A DNA stretch of 64,000 nucleotides, taken from contig CAVZHQ010000007.1 of the NCBI GenBank assembly GCA_963775125.1, positions 62,001 through 126,000 on the forward strand, in the 5' to 3' direction. The stretch comes from JAHECQ01 sp963775125. Its GTDB lineage: Bacteria; Actinomycetota; Acidimicrobiia; Acidimicrobiales; SZUA-35. Below are positions 45,057-53,700 of the stretch, piece by piece; positions within the stretch are counted from its first letter, which is position 1, and every line of letters starts with the position of its first letter. The notes beneath the pieces are model-generated. The model made no database searches, had not been told where the DNA came from, and saw only the letters and a list, made by a program, of their open reading frames with translations. The translations under genes and the position numbers were made by a program.

Positions 45057-45090
45057 CAGACGTCACACAATCGTTATGTCAGATGTCACA
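45057..45090. promoter_or_regulatory. Direct repeat in SBP/D-aminoacylase divergent gap
   Basis: CAGACGTCACA (45057) and CAGATGTCACA (45080) differ by one base and start 23 bp apart, about two helical turns. A consensus TTGACA follows at 45102. Together they could be an operator shared by the divergent genes (inference). Confidence 0.35.
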
Positions 45091-45197
45091 GACTCTCGAG
45101 TTTGACAATTCGACCGGATCGTCCCCTGCCGGCGCGACTTCTTCTTTCGGCTCGGCGCGCCTAGCATCCGCCTCACCAAACCTGATCGGGGGATCTC

Positions 45198-46910
45198 ATG
45201 CATGATCTGGTGATTCGCAATGGCACGGTCGTCGATGGCAATGGTACGGACGCCCGCGTCGCCGACGTTGCCATCGACGGCGATCGCATCACGGCGGTCG
45301 GCATCGTCGCCGAGCAAGGTCGCGAGGAAATCGACGCTGCGGGCCTCTTGGTCACGCCGGGCTTCGTCGACATCCACACCCACTATGACGGCCAGGTCGT
45401 CTGGGACCCGGCCATCACCCCGTCGTCATGGCACGGCGTCACTTCCATCGTGATGGGCAACTGCGGCGTCGGCTTCGCCCCCGTCCGCCCCGACCGTCAC
45501 GAGTTCCTCATCAGCGTGATGGAGGGTGTCGAGGACATTCCCGGCGCTGCGCTCGCCGAAGGCGTCGACTTCACCTGGGAGTCGTTCCCCGAGTACCTCG
45601 ACGCGGTCGAAGCCATTCCCCACGCCATCGACATCGGCGCCCAGATGCCGCACTCTGCGCTGCGGGTCTACGTCATGGGGGACAGGGGTCGCGACCACGA
45701 GGAAGCGGCGACACCCGAAGAGATCGCCGAGATGCGACGGCTGACCGGCGAAGCGCTCGACGCCGGCGCCCTTGGGTTTACGACCTCTCGCACCATCAAC
45801 CACCGGGACAAGGAAGGCAACCAGATCCCCACGCTCACCAACGCGCCGGCCGAACTGTGGGGCATCTCCCAGGCCTTGGCCGACAAGGGTTTCGGGCATT
45901 TGGAGATCGTTTCGGACTTCGTCGACCTCGACAAGGAGTTCGAAATCTTCCGCGGCATGGCCGAATCGGCATCAGCCCCGTTGTCCATCCTGTTGGTGCA
46001 GAACGACCAGAGTCCCAACCGGTGGCGTCGGGTGCTGCAGCGGATCCAAGATGCCCGCGCCGAAGGCATCGATCTCCGGGCGCAGGTGGCCATTCGCCCG
46101 GTCAGCCTGCTCCTCGGCCTGCAGTCCTCCATGCATCCGTTCATCACCTGCCCGACCTACCGCCGGGAGCTGGCCGATCTCGACCTCGACGAGCGGGTTG
46201 CCCGTATGCGTGAGCCCGACATGCGGGCAACGCTCATCGCCGAGCATGCCAACCGCACCCACGGCATGTCCGGCATGGTGGCCCAGTCGTTCCACAAGAT
46301 GTTCCCGCTCGGGGACCCGCCCGACTACGAACCGGCGCCCGAGACCAGCATCCAAGGTCGCGCCGAGGCCGCCGGCGTTGCGCCGGTCGAGATGGCGTAC
46401 GACCTGTTGCTGGCCCGCGACGGTCGAGAATTGATGCTCTTCCCGTTGGCCAACTTCTCCGACGGGAACCACGACGCCGTGCTCGAGATGAACCTGGCCG
46501 AAGGCACCGTCCCCGGTCTTTCTGATGGCGGCGCGCATTGTGGCGTCATCTGCGACGCCAGTTTCCCCACCTACATGCTCACCCACTGGGTTCGCGACCG
46601 GGCACGGGGCGAGCGTCTGCCGCTCGAGTACGTCGTGCAGCGCCAGAGCCGTGACACCGCGCGACAGGTCGGGCTCAACGATCGCGGCACGATCGAGGCC
46701 GGGATGCTGGCCGACATCAACGTCATCGACTTCGACAACCTCACCCTGCGGGCACCCGAGATGGCCTACGACCTTCCCGCCGGTGGCCGTCGTCTCATCC
46801 AGCGGGCCGAGGGCTATCGCGCCACCATCAAGCGTGGCCAGGTCATCTACAGCGACGGTCAAGCCACGGGCGCCATGCCCGGCCAACTGATTCGCGGCCC
46901 GCAGGGCTAA
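45198..46910 (+). CDS. N-acyl-D-amino-acid deacylase (amidohydrolase family)
   Basis: The ATG follows a GGGGGA site. The protein has 570 residues. It belongs to the D-aminoacylase branch of the amidohydrolases: DLVIRNGTVVDGNGTDARVA, the metal motif GFVDIHTHYDGQ, SIVMGNCGVGFAPV, the downstream metal residues and LSDGGAHCG. The C-terminus GMLADINVIDF is the returning beta-sandwich. The enzyme hydrolyses N-acyl-D-amino acids, or cleaves related N-acyl compounds. It is convergent with the racemase-like gene with overlapping stop codons, and divergent from the SBP gene. Confidence 0.9.
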   Translation: MHDLVIRNGTVVDGNGTDARVADVAIDGDRITAVGIVAEQGREEIDAAGLLVTPGFVDIHTHYDGQVVWDPAITPSSWHGVTSIVMGNCGVGFAPVRPDRHEFLISVMEGVEDIPGAALAEGVDFTWESFPEYLDAVEAIPHAIDIGAQMPHSALRVYVMGDRGRDHEEAATPEEIAEMRRLTGEALDAGALGFTTSRTINHRDKEGNQIPTLTNAPAELWGISQALADKGFGHLEIVSDFVDLDKEFEIFRGMAESASAPLSILLVQNDQSPNRWRRVLQRIQDARAEGIDLRAQVAIRPVSLLLGLQSSMHPFITCPTYRRELADLDLDERVARMREPDMRATLIAEHANRTHGMSGMVAQSFHKMFPLGDPPDYEPAPETSIQGRAEAAGVAPVEMAYDLLLARDGRELMLFPLANFSDGNHDAVLEMNLAEGTVPGLSDGGAHCGVICDASFPTYMLTHWVRDRARGERLPLEYVVQRQSRDTARQVGLNDRGTIEAGMLADINVIDFDNLTLRAPEMAYDLPAGGRRLIQRAEGYRATIKRGQVIYSDGQATGAMPGQLIRGPQG

Positions 46911-47992
46911 CGCGCCGGCTGCGAGTCGACGGTCATCGCGACGAAGGGCGAGGTCGTCGAGCGCAGCAGGGCGCTGTAGTTCGGCTGGAACGAAACTTCG
47001 GTTCCGGGCCGCATCCGCCGCTTGGTCGCGAGCACGAGATGATCGCTGCTCGCGCCGAGGAGCCGGCAACCGTCGGACGGTTGCAGTCCGCCCGGGTCGG
47101 TGTCCTGGTGACCGATGGCGACGATTGTCTGCCAACCCGATCCGCACGCCTCGCCGTTTGCGTCGCCCGCGGCTGTCTTGTCGAAGGCGGACTGTGCTCT
47201 CGTCCCCCAGGGCTTCAACGGTTTGCGGATGGATTCGATGACCTCGCCCACCAGCGTGACCGTGTCGGTGAACAGGCCGGGAATGGGTGTACGCCCCAGC
47301 GGTTCTCGGCCGAGCAGAATGGCTTCTCCGAGCCGGAGATTGTTGACCCTGGTCCCTGGCTTGCGGTTCCCGAGCGCCCACTCGAGGTTGGCCGAGTTGC
47401 CGCCCGAGATCATCCCCAACTCGACCCCGAATTGCGCTTCGATCGCGTCGGCATGCTCGGACAGCTCGGCCATGTTGAGGTTGTCGGGGACGACGCCGTT
47501 GCGACACGCCAGGTTCGCCCCGATGCCGCGCAGCACCAGATGAGGCAAGGCGAGGACGCCGGCGACGACGCCCAGTAGCCGGTCGGCCATGATGCCTTCG
47601 CGGAGATCACCCAGCTCGACCATCAGCAGCACGCCGTGATCGACGCCTCGCCGCACCGCCTGCACCGACAACTGTTCGAGGACATCGAGTTCGGAGTTGG
47701 CGCTGACCACGCCACTGTCGATGACCCGCTGGATCTGACTGGGCATGGGAGAGCGGATGAGCAGCATCGGAGCGTCGATGCCGGCGGACCGCATGGTCTC
47801 GACGTTCTCGATCCGTGAATCTCCGAGGGCAACTGCTCCGGCGTCGAGCAGCACCCTTGCCAGCGCGGGTAGGCCGAGGAACGCCTTGGTGACTGCGGTG
47901 ACCGAGATGCCGACCGCCTCGTTCGCCGCGACCAACATCTGCGCATTGTGGCCGATCTTCTCGAGGTCGATCTCGAGGCGCGGCGCGTTCAC
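46907..47992 (-). CDS. Alanine racemase-fold PLP protein (ornithine/amino-acid racemase-like)
   Basis: This 361-residue protein begins APRLEIDLEKIGHNAQMLVA and carries the PLP lysine in SVTAVTKAFLG, then GDSRIENVETMR, MISGGNSANLEWAL and RLGEAILLGREP. This is the pattern of the YhfX/ornithine-racemase branch rather than the cell-wall Alr. Its stop overlaps that of the D-acylase gene, and its ATG overlaps the stop of the DUF1611 gene (ATGA). The context suggests interconversion of D- and L-amino acids within this module. Substrate unknown. Confidence 0.85.
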   Translation of the reverse strand: MNAPRLEIDLEKIGHNAQMLVAANEAVGISVTAVTKAFLGLPALARVLLDAGAVALGDSRIENVETMRSAGIDAPMLLIRSPMPSQIQRVIDSGVVSANSELDVLEQLSVQAVRRGVDHGVLLMVELGDLREGIMADRLLGVVAGVLALPHLVLRGIGANLACRNGVVPDNLNMAELSEHADAIEAQFGVELGMISGGNSANLEWALGNRKPGTRVNNLRLGEAILLGREPLGRTPIPGLFTDTVTLVGEVIESIRKPLKPWGTRAQSAFDKTAAGDANGEACGSGWQTIVAIGHQDTDPGGLQPSDGCRLLGASSDHLVLATKRRMRPGTEVSFQPNYSALLRSTTSPFVAMTVDSQPAR

Positions 47993-49107
47993 CGCGTCGA
48001 TGCGGTAGGCGCCTTGTCCAGTTCGGGGAACGCGGCGAAGACCATGTCGAGAAGGCGTTGGGTCGGTCGGGTCAGGGCGTCGGTCACCGGAACCCCGAGC
48101 TCGATCTCGTACAACGCGATTGCGGCCGACACGTCGGCGTCGGTCATGTTCTCGTGGTTGATGGTGAGCCCGATGACCTTGGTCGAAGCGAAGGTCTCGA
48201 TCAGGTTCACCTCGCTCACCGCAGTCGGCATGGGGAAGGTCGGGAAGTCGCTGATGTGGGTGCGGGCCGGAGCGTGCTGGAGGATGACACCGGCCGGAAG
48301 GCTGCCGCGCAGGATCGCGGTGGAACTCAGATACGTGGGGTGGCTGAGCGCCCCTTGGCCCTCGACGATGATGACATCGGGTTGCTCGGTGTCATAGGCA
48401 TCGAGCACCGACGCTTCGAGTTCGCCGGTGACGAACTGAGCCGGAACGGCATCGAGGGCGACGCCGAAACGGGCTCCCTGGATGAGTCCGGTCTGACCGG
48501 TGCTCACCAAGACCGCCCGGACACCGTGGTCGTTCAAGGCCTTGGTGAGGATGGTGGCTGTGGTCCGTTTACCGATGGCGCCATCGGTGCCCAACACCGC
48601 GATCCGGGGGCAGGTCACCTCGGCGATCCGGCCGGTGAACATGCGCAGATCCTTCTTCTCCCGCGGACGGCGGACGTCGCGGATGCGCACGTTGTAGATG
48701 GCGCAGGCGGCCGCGAACTCGGCGTCGTCGTTGAGGAACTCGTGCAGACCGTTGACGACGTTCATGCCTCGGCTCATGGCGTCGAGGATGACGGTGCGGT
48801 CGCTGGAGGAGAGGAGCCCGCTGGTTGGTGCAACGCCGACGATGAAGTATGCAGGGACGCTGCCGGCGTGGGCCACTGCGCCCGCCAGGTCGGAGACGAT
48901 GGGGATGCCGTTCGGTGAACCATCGAGTACGACGCCGGCATCGCGGCCTGCCTGGGCACTGTCGATCACCGACAGGATGCGGTACGTCTCGCTCTGGCGG
49001 ACCAGTCCGTTGGCCGTCTTGCCGTCGATCTTGCCGAAGTTCCCTTCGCAGAAGACGACGGCGGAGGGTCTGGTCGATTGACCAGTGGGTGAGATATTGG
49101 CGGACAT
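47989..49107 (-). CDS. DUF1611 protein, DgcN-like D-amino-acid N-acetyltransferase candidate
   Basis: The ATG at 49107 is preceded by AGAGGAGCC; the longer open frame is not needed. The protein has 372 residues. It shows the DUF1611 N-terminal domain (SAVVFCEGNFGKIDGKTANG, ILSVIDSAQAGRDAG) and a P-loop-type C-terminal domain (IAVLGTDGAIGKRTTATILT, VEGQGALSHPTY). The family includes DgcN, which acetylates D-glutamate in a D-amino-acid catabolic route. Co-translation with a racemase-fold protein and proximity to an N-acyl-D-amino-acid deacylase support that kind of role here (inference). Confidence 0.82.
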   Translation of the reverse strand: MSANISPTGQSTRPSAVVFCEGNFGKIDGKTANGLVRQSETYRILSVIDSAQAGRDAGVVLDGSPNGIPIVSDLAGAVAHAGSVPAYFIVGVAPTSGLLSSSDRTVILDAMSRGMNVVNGLHEFLNDDAEFAAACAIYNVRIRDVRRPREKKDLRMFTGRIAEVTCPRIAVLGTDGAIGKRTTATILTKALNDHGVRAVLVSTGQTGLIQGARFGVALDAVPAQFVTGELEASVLDAYDTEQPDVIIVEGQGALSHPTYLSSTAILRGSLPAGVILQHAPARTHISDFPTFPMPTAVSEVNLIETFASTKVIGLTINHENMTDADVSAAIALYEIELGVPVTDALTRPTQRLLDMVFAAFPELDKAPTASTR

Positions 49108-49112
49108 GATGG

Positions 49113-49136
49113 CTCCTCTTGATGAGCTCAGAGGAG
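49113..49136 (-). promoter_or_regulatory. Possible ribosome-site-sequestering hairpin before DUF1611 gene
   Basis: In the minus-strand RNA, CTCCTCT (49130-49136) can pair with AGAGGAG (49113-49119), which is the ribosome site five to six bases before the ATG. The loop is ten bases. This could repress translation initiation unless melted. Confidence 0.35.
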
Positions 49137-49180
49137 GCGACAGGTTGGCGAGGTCCCCACTAAGAGTGGAACGGCTCACC

Positions 49181-49630
49181 CTACTCCAGTAACTGTGCCC
49201 CACTTCCGCGGAGGTGGGCCCGGTCGCCCGGGTTGTAGAGCGCGCAGGCCTTGAATGACAGGCAGCCACAGCCAATACAGTCCGTCAGCTCGTCGCGAAG
49301 TTTTGTCAGATAATCGATCTCGGCGTCCAACCGCGGCCGCCATGCTCGTGACAAACGGGCCCAGTCGGCCTTCGTGGGCGTTCGACCTTCGGGTAGCTGA
49401 AGCAGCGCTGCCCGCACCTCGTCGAGGGTGAGCCCCACCCGTTGCGCGGCAACGATGAACGCCAAGCGGCGCAGCACCTCTCGGCGATACTGACGCTGCC
49501 CGCCCGGTGAGCGGGTCGAAGTGATCAGGCCCTCGCGCTCGTAGTACCGAAGGGTCGATGTTGCGAGGCCCGCCCGCGCCGCTGCTTCGCCGATTGAAAG
49601 AGTCGTGCCGATGGACGAGGTCGAATGCAC
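49181..49630 (-). CDS. soxR: SoxR-type redox-sensing MerR regulator
   Basis: From the GTG at 49630 the protein has 149 residues; the open frame reaches 49666 but would run into the promoter. The MerR helix-turn-helix is LSIGEAAARAGLATSTLRYY then RREVLRRLAFIVAAQRVGLT. The dimerisation helix is followed by the 2Fe-2S motif CIGCGCLSFKAC (CxxCxCxxxxxC), diagnostic of SoxR. In actinobacteria SoxR senses redox-active small molecules and controls a few genes. The divergent promoter at 49646-49676 carries its expected operator. Confidence 0.93.
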   Translation of the reverse strand: MHSTSSIGTTLSIGEAAARAGLATSTLRYYEREGLITSTRSPGGQRQYRREVLRRLAFIVAAQRVGLTLDEVRAALLQLPEGRTPTKADWARLSRAWRPRLDAEIDYLTKLRDELTDCIGCGCLSFKACALYNPGDRAHLRGSGAQLLE

Positions 49631-49645
49631 CTGGACAAGAATTGC

Positions 49646-49676
49646 TTGACGTGAAGTGAACTTCAACTTCTATCTT
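49646..49676 (+). promoter_or_regulatory. MerR/SoxR-type promoter with 19-bp spacer
   Basis: The -35 TTGACG (49646-49651) and -10 TATCTT (49671-49676) are separated by 19 bp, the overlong spacer that MerR-family activators need. The spacer holds TGAAGT-GA-ACTTCA (49652-49665), a SoxR-like dyad. Transcription would begin at about 49683, which is the ATG itself, so the transcript may be leaderless. Confidence 0.82.
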
Positions 49677-49682
49677 CACCTC

Positions 49683-50696
49683 ATGGCCGACATGCTCTCT
49701 TTGTCCGATGCCGAATTGGTCGCCGCCTGCGCCCAAGTGGTGTCGGTGCCCCGCTCCGATCCGGAAGACTCGTTCACCCTGCACGCACCCCTCGAGCTGA
49801 TCGCGCGTTCGGCGCTCCTGCCCCTGGTCGCCGAGGCTGCGAGGCCCGCGGCCCGGAGCCTGATCGCCCGCATCGCCGAGCGGTACGCGACCTATCGACC
49901 GGTCCCCGTCGTAGAGAACGAGGTCGAGATCCCGCCGCTCTCCTCGATCGTCCACTCCACCGCGGCGGCGGCTCACGCGCCCATCTTCTTCGCCTACACC
50001 GCCCGGCGAGAGCAGCTGAGCGGTTGGTCGCCGCAGCTCCTGCGCCCGCTGGTCCAGTCGCTCGCCAACGATCCGACGTGGCGGTTCTCGTGGACCGACG
50101 CTTGGCGGCCTGCAGCCACGACCGACCTCGAAGGACTCCAAGATGCGCTGCTGGCCGCTCCGGCAGACCGGGTCACCAACCCGGGCCTCGTCCATCCGCT
50201 GATGATGCAAGTGGATCAGACCGGTATCGCCGCCGATCTGCTCGGCCCGGTCCTCGGTCCCCGAACGTTGGAAGCCGAGCGAGTGGTCATCCGAACCGCG
50301 GCCCACTCGATGCTGACCGGTGACCCCGCAGGCGCGAAGTACGGCTGGACCCATTGCCTGACCCTGCCGCAGGCACTGCTCGAGGTCACCCGGGGAACGG
50401 ACCTCGCCGACATCGGCCTTGCGCTGGCGGCCACCGAGGTGCTGGCGTTTCGAGCATCATTCGACAACCCTGCGCTGTCCGCCGTGCCCGAGTCGACCGG
50501 TTCGCTGAACGTTGGAGCCAACCGCACTGCGCTGGCCACCGCAGGGGCCACGCACCCTGACGCTCACGTCGCCAAGTACACCCTGGCCTGTCTCGACGCC
50601 GCCCACGACGATCCATCGGCGGCTCCGCTCTATCTCGCCGCCGCGCGACACCTCCTCGACCACTGGGCGCTCAACCCCGTAACCCCCGTTCTGTGA
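49683..50696 (+). CDS. Unrecognised helical protein under SoxR-type control
   Basis: The ATG at 49683 gives 337 residues; a second ATG lies at 49692. No ribosome site is seen, consistent with a leaderless message. The protein is mostly alpha-helical, with many histidines (IVHSTAAAAHAPIFF, NPGLVHPLMMQ, RTAAHSML, KYGWTHCLTL, ATHPDAHVAKYTLACLDAAH) that could bind metal or haem. I do not place it in a family with confidence; a questin-oxidase-like (DUF4243) relationship is a weak possibility. Control by SoxR implies a role in handling redox-active compounds such as quinones or antibiotics (inference). Confidence 0.7.
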   Translation: MADMLSLSDAELVAACAQVVSVPRSDPEDSFTLHAPLELIARSALLPLVAEAARPAARSLIARIAERYATYRPVPVVENEVEIPPLSSIVHSTAAAAHAPIFFAYTARREQLSGWSPQLLRPLVQSLANDPTWRFSWTDAWRPAATTDLEGLQDALLAAPADRVTNPGLVHPLMMQVDQTGIAADLLGPVLGPRTLEAERVVIRTAAHSMLTGDPAGAKYGWTHCLTLPQALLEVTRGTDLADIGLALAATEVLAFRASFDNPALSAVPESTGSLNVGANRTALATAGATHPDAHVAKYTLACLDAAHDDPSAAPLYLAAARHLLDHWALNPVTPVL

Positions 50697-50737
50697 AGCG
50701 TTAGCCACGTCAGACGTGGCTAACGCTTCACAGAACG
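50687..50737. terminator. Perfect 25-bp inverted repeat terminator
   Basis: The arms 50687-50711 and 50713-50737 are exact reverse complements around a single A. The stop codon of the upstream gene lies inside the left arm. It separates two convergent genes and would form a very stable hairpin on either strand. Confidence 0.85.
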
Positions 50738-50760
50738 TCAGAGGGGTGGGGGTTTGGGGG

Positions 50761-53700
50761 TCAGCCTCGGCGGTCGGCGACGGCGAAGATGATGTCGTCG
50801 ATGTCGCCGACGAGTTGGTCGGCGTCGTACAACGGCTTGGAGAACCGCATGGCCATCACCACGTCCCGGGTCGGGATGTAGACCAAACGGACGTCGCCTC
50901 CGTCGTGGAACGCGTAGAGGAACGGCTCGGGCTCGGCCGCCGTCGGTGCCTCGCACGGACAGTGCCGCCAGGTGCCGAGACCGGCCGCAGGGTTGGCTTC
51001 CAGGCCGCCGAACAGCAGCTCGTCGTACATCGCATCGGAAAGCACGATTCGCTGCCGCATCAACGCGTCGTACCACCGGGCGAGATCGGGCAAGGTCGAC
51101 ACCACACCACCGGAGGCATGACCGATGAAGCCGGCGCGCTGATTGTTCACCAGCTCGGTGTCGTTCATGGCGAGGGGACCGAACAGCCGGTCTTCCAGGA
51201 CCTCGCTGAGCGGCAGCCCGGTGACCTCCTCGATGACCAGGCCGGCCAAAAGATAGTTGGAGGCCGAGTACCTCGATGTGGTGACACCGAGGTCACTCAC
51301 CTCCAAGCTGCGGAGCACGGCGTCCGTCGGCGTGAGGATCACCTCGGGGTCGAAGTCGGGAGTCGCCCGGTAGTCGGCCATGCCCGTCGAGTGGCTGAGC
51401 AGACGCCGCAGCGTCAACTGGCCCGTCGCCGAGGGGGGTAGCCCCGCGACATTCGGCAGGGGTTCGTCCAGCGTGAGCAAGCCGTCGTCGACGAGTTGGA
51501 GCGCGGCCGCTGCGACCATGGTCTTCGTTGCGCTCATCGCCTCGAAGGTCTCGTTGGGATCGAGGACGGCGTCGTCGCCGAAGGTGACGAGATTCGCTTC
51601 GTCCCCGGTCGCTTCGCCGATCTCGACCACCGCGAGGGAGCTGACGTCGTGCCCGTCGAGCCATGCCGCCGCACTACGTTCCATGGCCGCTTCGTCCTGG
51701 GCGGTTGGAGCCGCCGAGGTTGCATCGTCGTCTCCGACGAGGGGTCGGCCCGAAGGGGTGGGAGGACCGGCGACGTCGGTCAGCTCGGGGAACAGCGCCG
51801 GCCGCGTTGCCATCGCCGCCAGCGCCAGGGTGAGCGCCAGGACCTGCGCGGGCCGCACCGACGCGGCTCGACGTGAGCCGAGCGACTCCAAGGGTCGCAC
51901 CGCGGCGACGACCTGCGTGAGCAACAGACCAGCGACGCCGCCGAACACGAGGAAGTCGCCGAGCGATCGAGGCGCGCCGATGAGCTGATAGGTGAAGACG
52001 ATCGCCAGCGAGTGCCAGAGGTAGATCGACATCGCGTTGTCGGTGAACCAGCCGACCAAGCGCCGGATGGGCGGAATCTCCCCCAGGTGTCGGAGCTGGT
52101 CCTCGACTGCGAGCAGCGCGGCCAGCCAGGCAAGGCCGACCAGACCGAACAGCACGTAGGAGTTGTTGACCACCCAACCTGTGGGTGGGAACAGGACCGC
52201 CCACAGGATCCCGGACGAGAACAGCGCGGCGGCCACCATGGCCCGGGTCACGGTGTTGAACCGGCCCCGGAGATGATGACCCGCAATGCCGAGGCCGAAG
52301 AAGCCGCCGAAGCAAACGACGTCGGCGACACCGCGAGCGATCTCGACGTTCAGCGCCGTCGTCTGGGCCGCGATCCACTGATCGAGGAAGTAGAGCGACG
52401 CCAGCCAACCCAGCCCGACGAACCAGCCGGGCAACCGACGGGCAATCGGCCGGACGATGGGCGTGAGCGCAAGGATGAGGACCAGCGCACGCAGGAACCA
52501 GAGTGGCGTCGAGATCCAGCCCTGTTCCCAGGCCAGCGGCGCCGGAGCGCGATAGGGCACCAGCCACGAAAGCACGTCGAGCGGTGACTCCTCGGTGATG
52601 GTCGAATGGGCCATCCACACCAACCCGAGGCCGAGGAAGACGAACGCGTAGTAGGGGAGCAGCAGCCGCTTCAGCCGATTGCCGACAACGGCGAACGTCC
52701 CGCTTCGCAGCAAGCTCTTGGCCATCACCGCGCCCGACACGTAGAAGACAGCAGGCATGGCGGCAAAGGCCCACGAGATCCACCAGAACCCGAACGCGTG
52801 CCACAACATGACGCGGACGATCGAGACGGTGCGGACGACGTCGAGGAAGGCGTCTCGGCCGGAAGACCCCGCTTCGCCGAGGCTGACGATCTCGCCCTTC
52901 AACGCCGTGACCGGCGGCTTGGTCGTGCCAAGCGCTGCGGGAAGGGCGATGGCCGCCAGGACGCCGACGGGCGCGAGGTCGAGCATCGACCAGCCGGTGC
53001 CGATGCGGTAGGCGAGGAGTGCCATGATGATGACGAAGCCGGCGGCCGCCGTCGCCGTGATCTGATCGGGAATCCGGTCGGTGCCCTTCTTCGCCCCGGT
53101 CGGGCGCTTGCCGCCGGTGGGAATCCACTCCTGGTCCCGGTCGGTCAGGTGATCCCGCAAGGCGTAGAGGTGGGCGACCTGGGAGACGAGCCCCACCCGT
53201 CGTGAGGCCCGACCGTCTGGGAGATGCAGCCACCGCGGCTGCAGGTAGAACTCGGTGAACAGCGCGGGGAGCACCATGGCCGCCGGCGCCAGGGTGATGA
53301 GGTGAGGGGCTTCGACCAGCGACACGATGGGCACGAAGATGGCCACCACCGGGCTCAGGGCGCTGGTGACGTAGTAGATCCAGCCGTCCCAGAGGCCGAG
53401 GCGCTGCATCGGTGTGAGCCGCATCCGTTTGAACAGCGGCGTGCCGGCCAGCGCGAAGTTCCCGCGGGCCCACCGGTACTGCTGGGAGGCCAGGGCAGCT
53501 GCGTTGTCCGGAGCAGAACCCGCGGCCAACGGCAGCGGTAGGTAGTCGACTCGGTAGCCGGCGTCGATGACCTTCATCCCGGTGAAGATGTCCTCGGAGT
53601 GTTCGAGCAGCGCCATGCCGCCTCGCTCGTCGAGAGCCGATCGGCGGTACACCGCGTTGGTGCCGACGCAGATTGCGCCGCCATGCTTGTCCCGGGCCCG

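Noticed and set aside
45972..47507. A 511-codon minus-strand open frame
   Set aside because: It overlaps the D-acylase antisense and the racemase gene out of frame; both real genes have clear family motifs.
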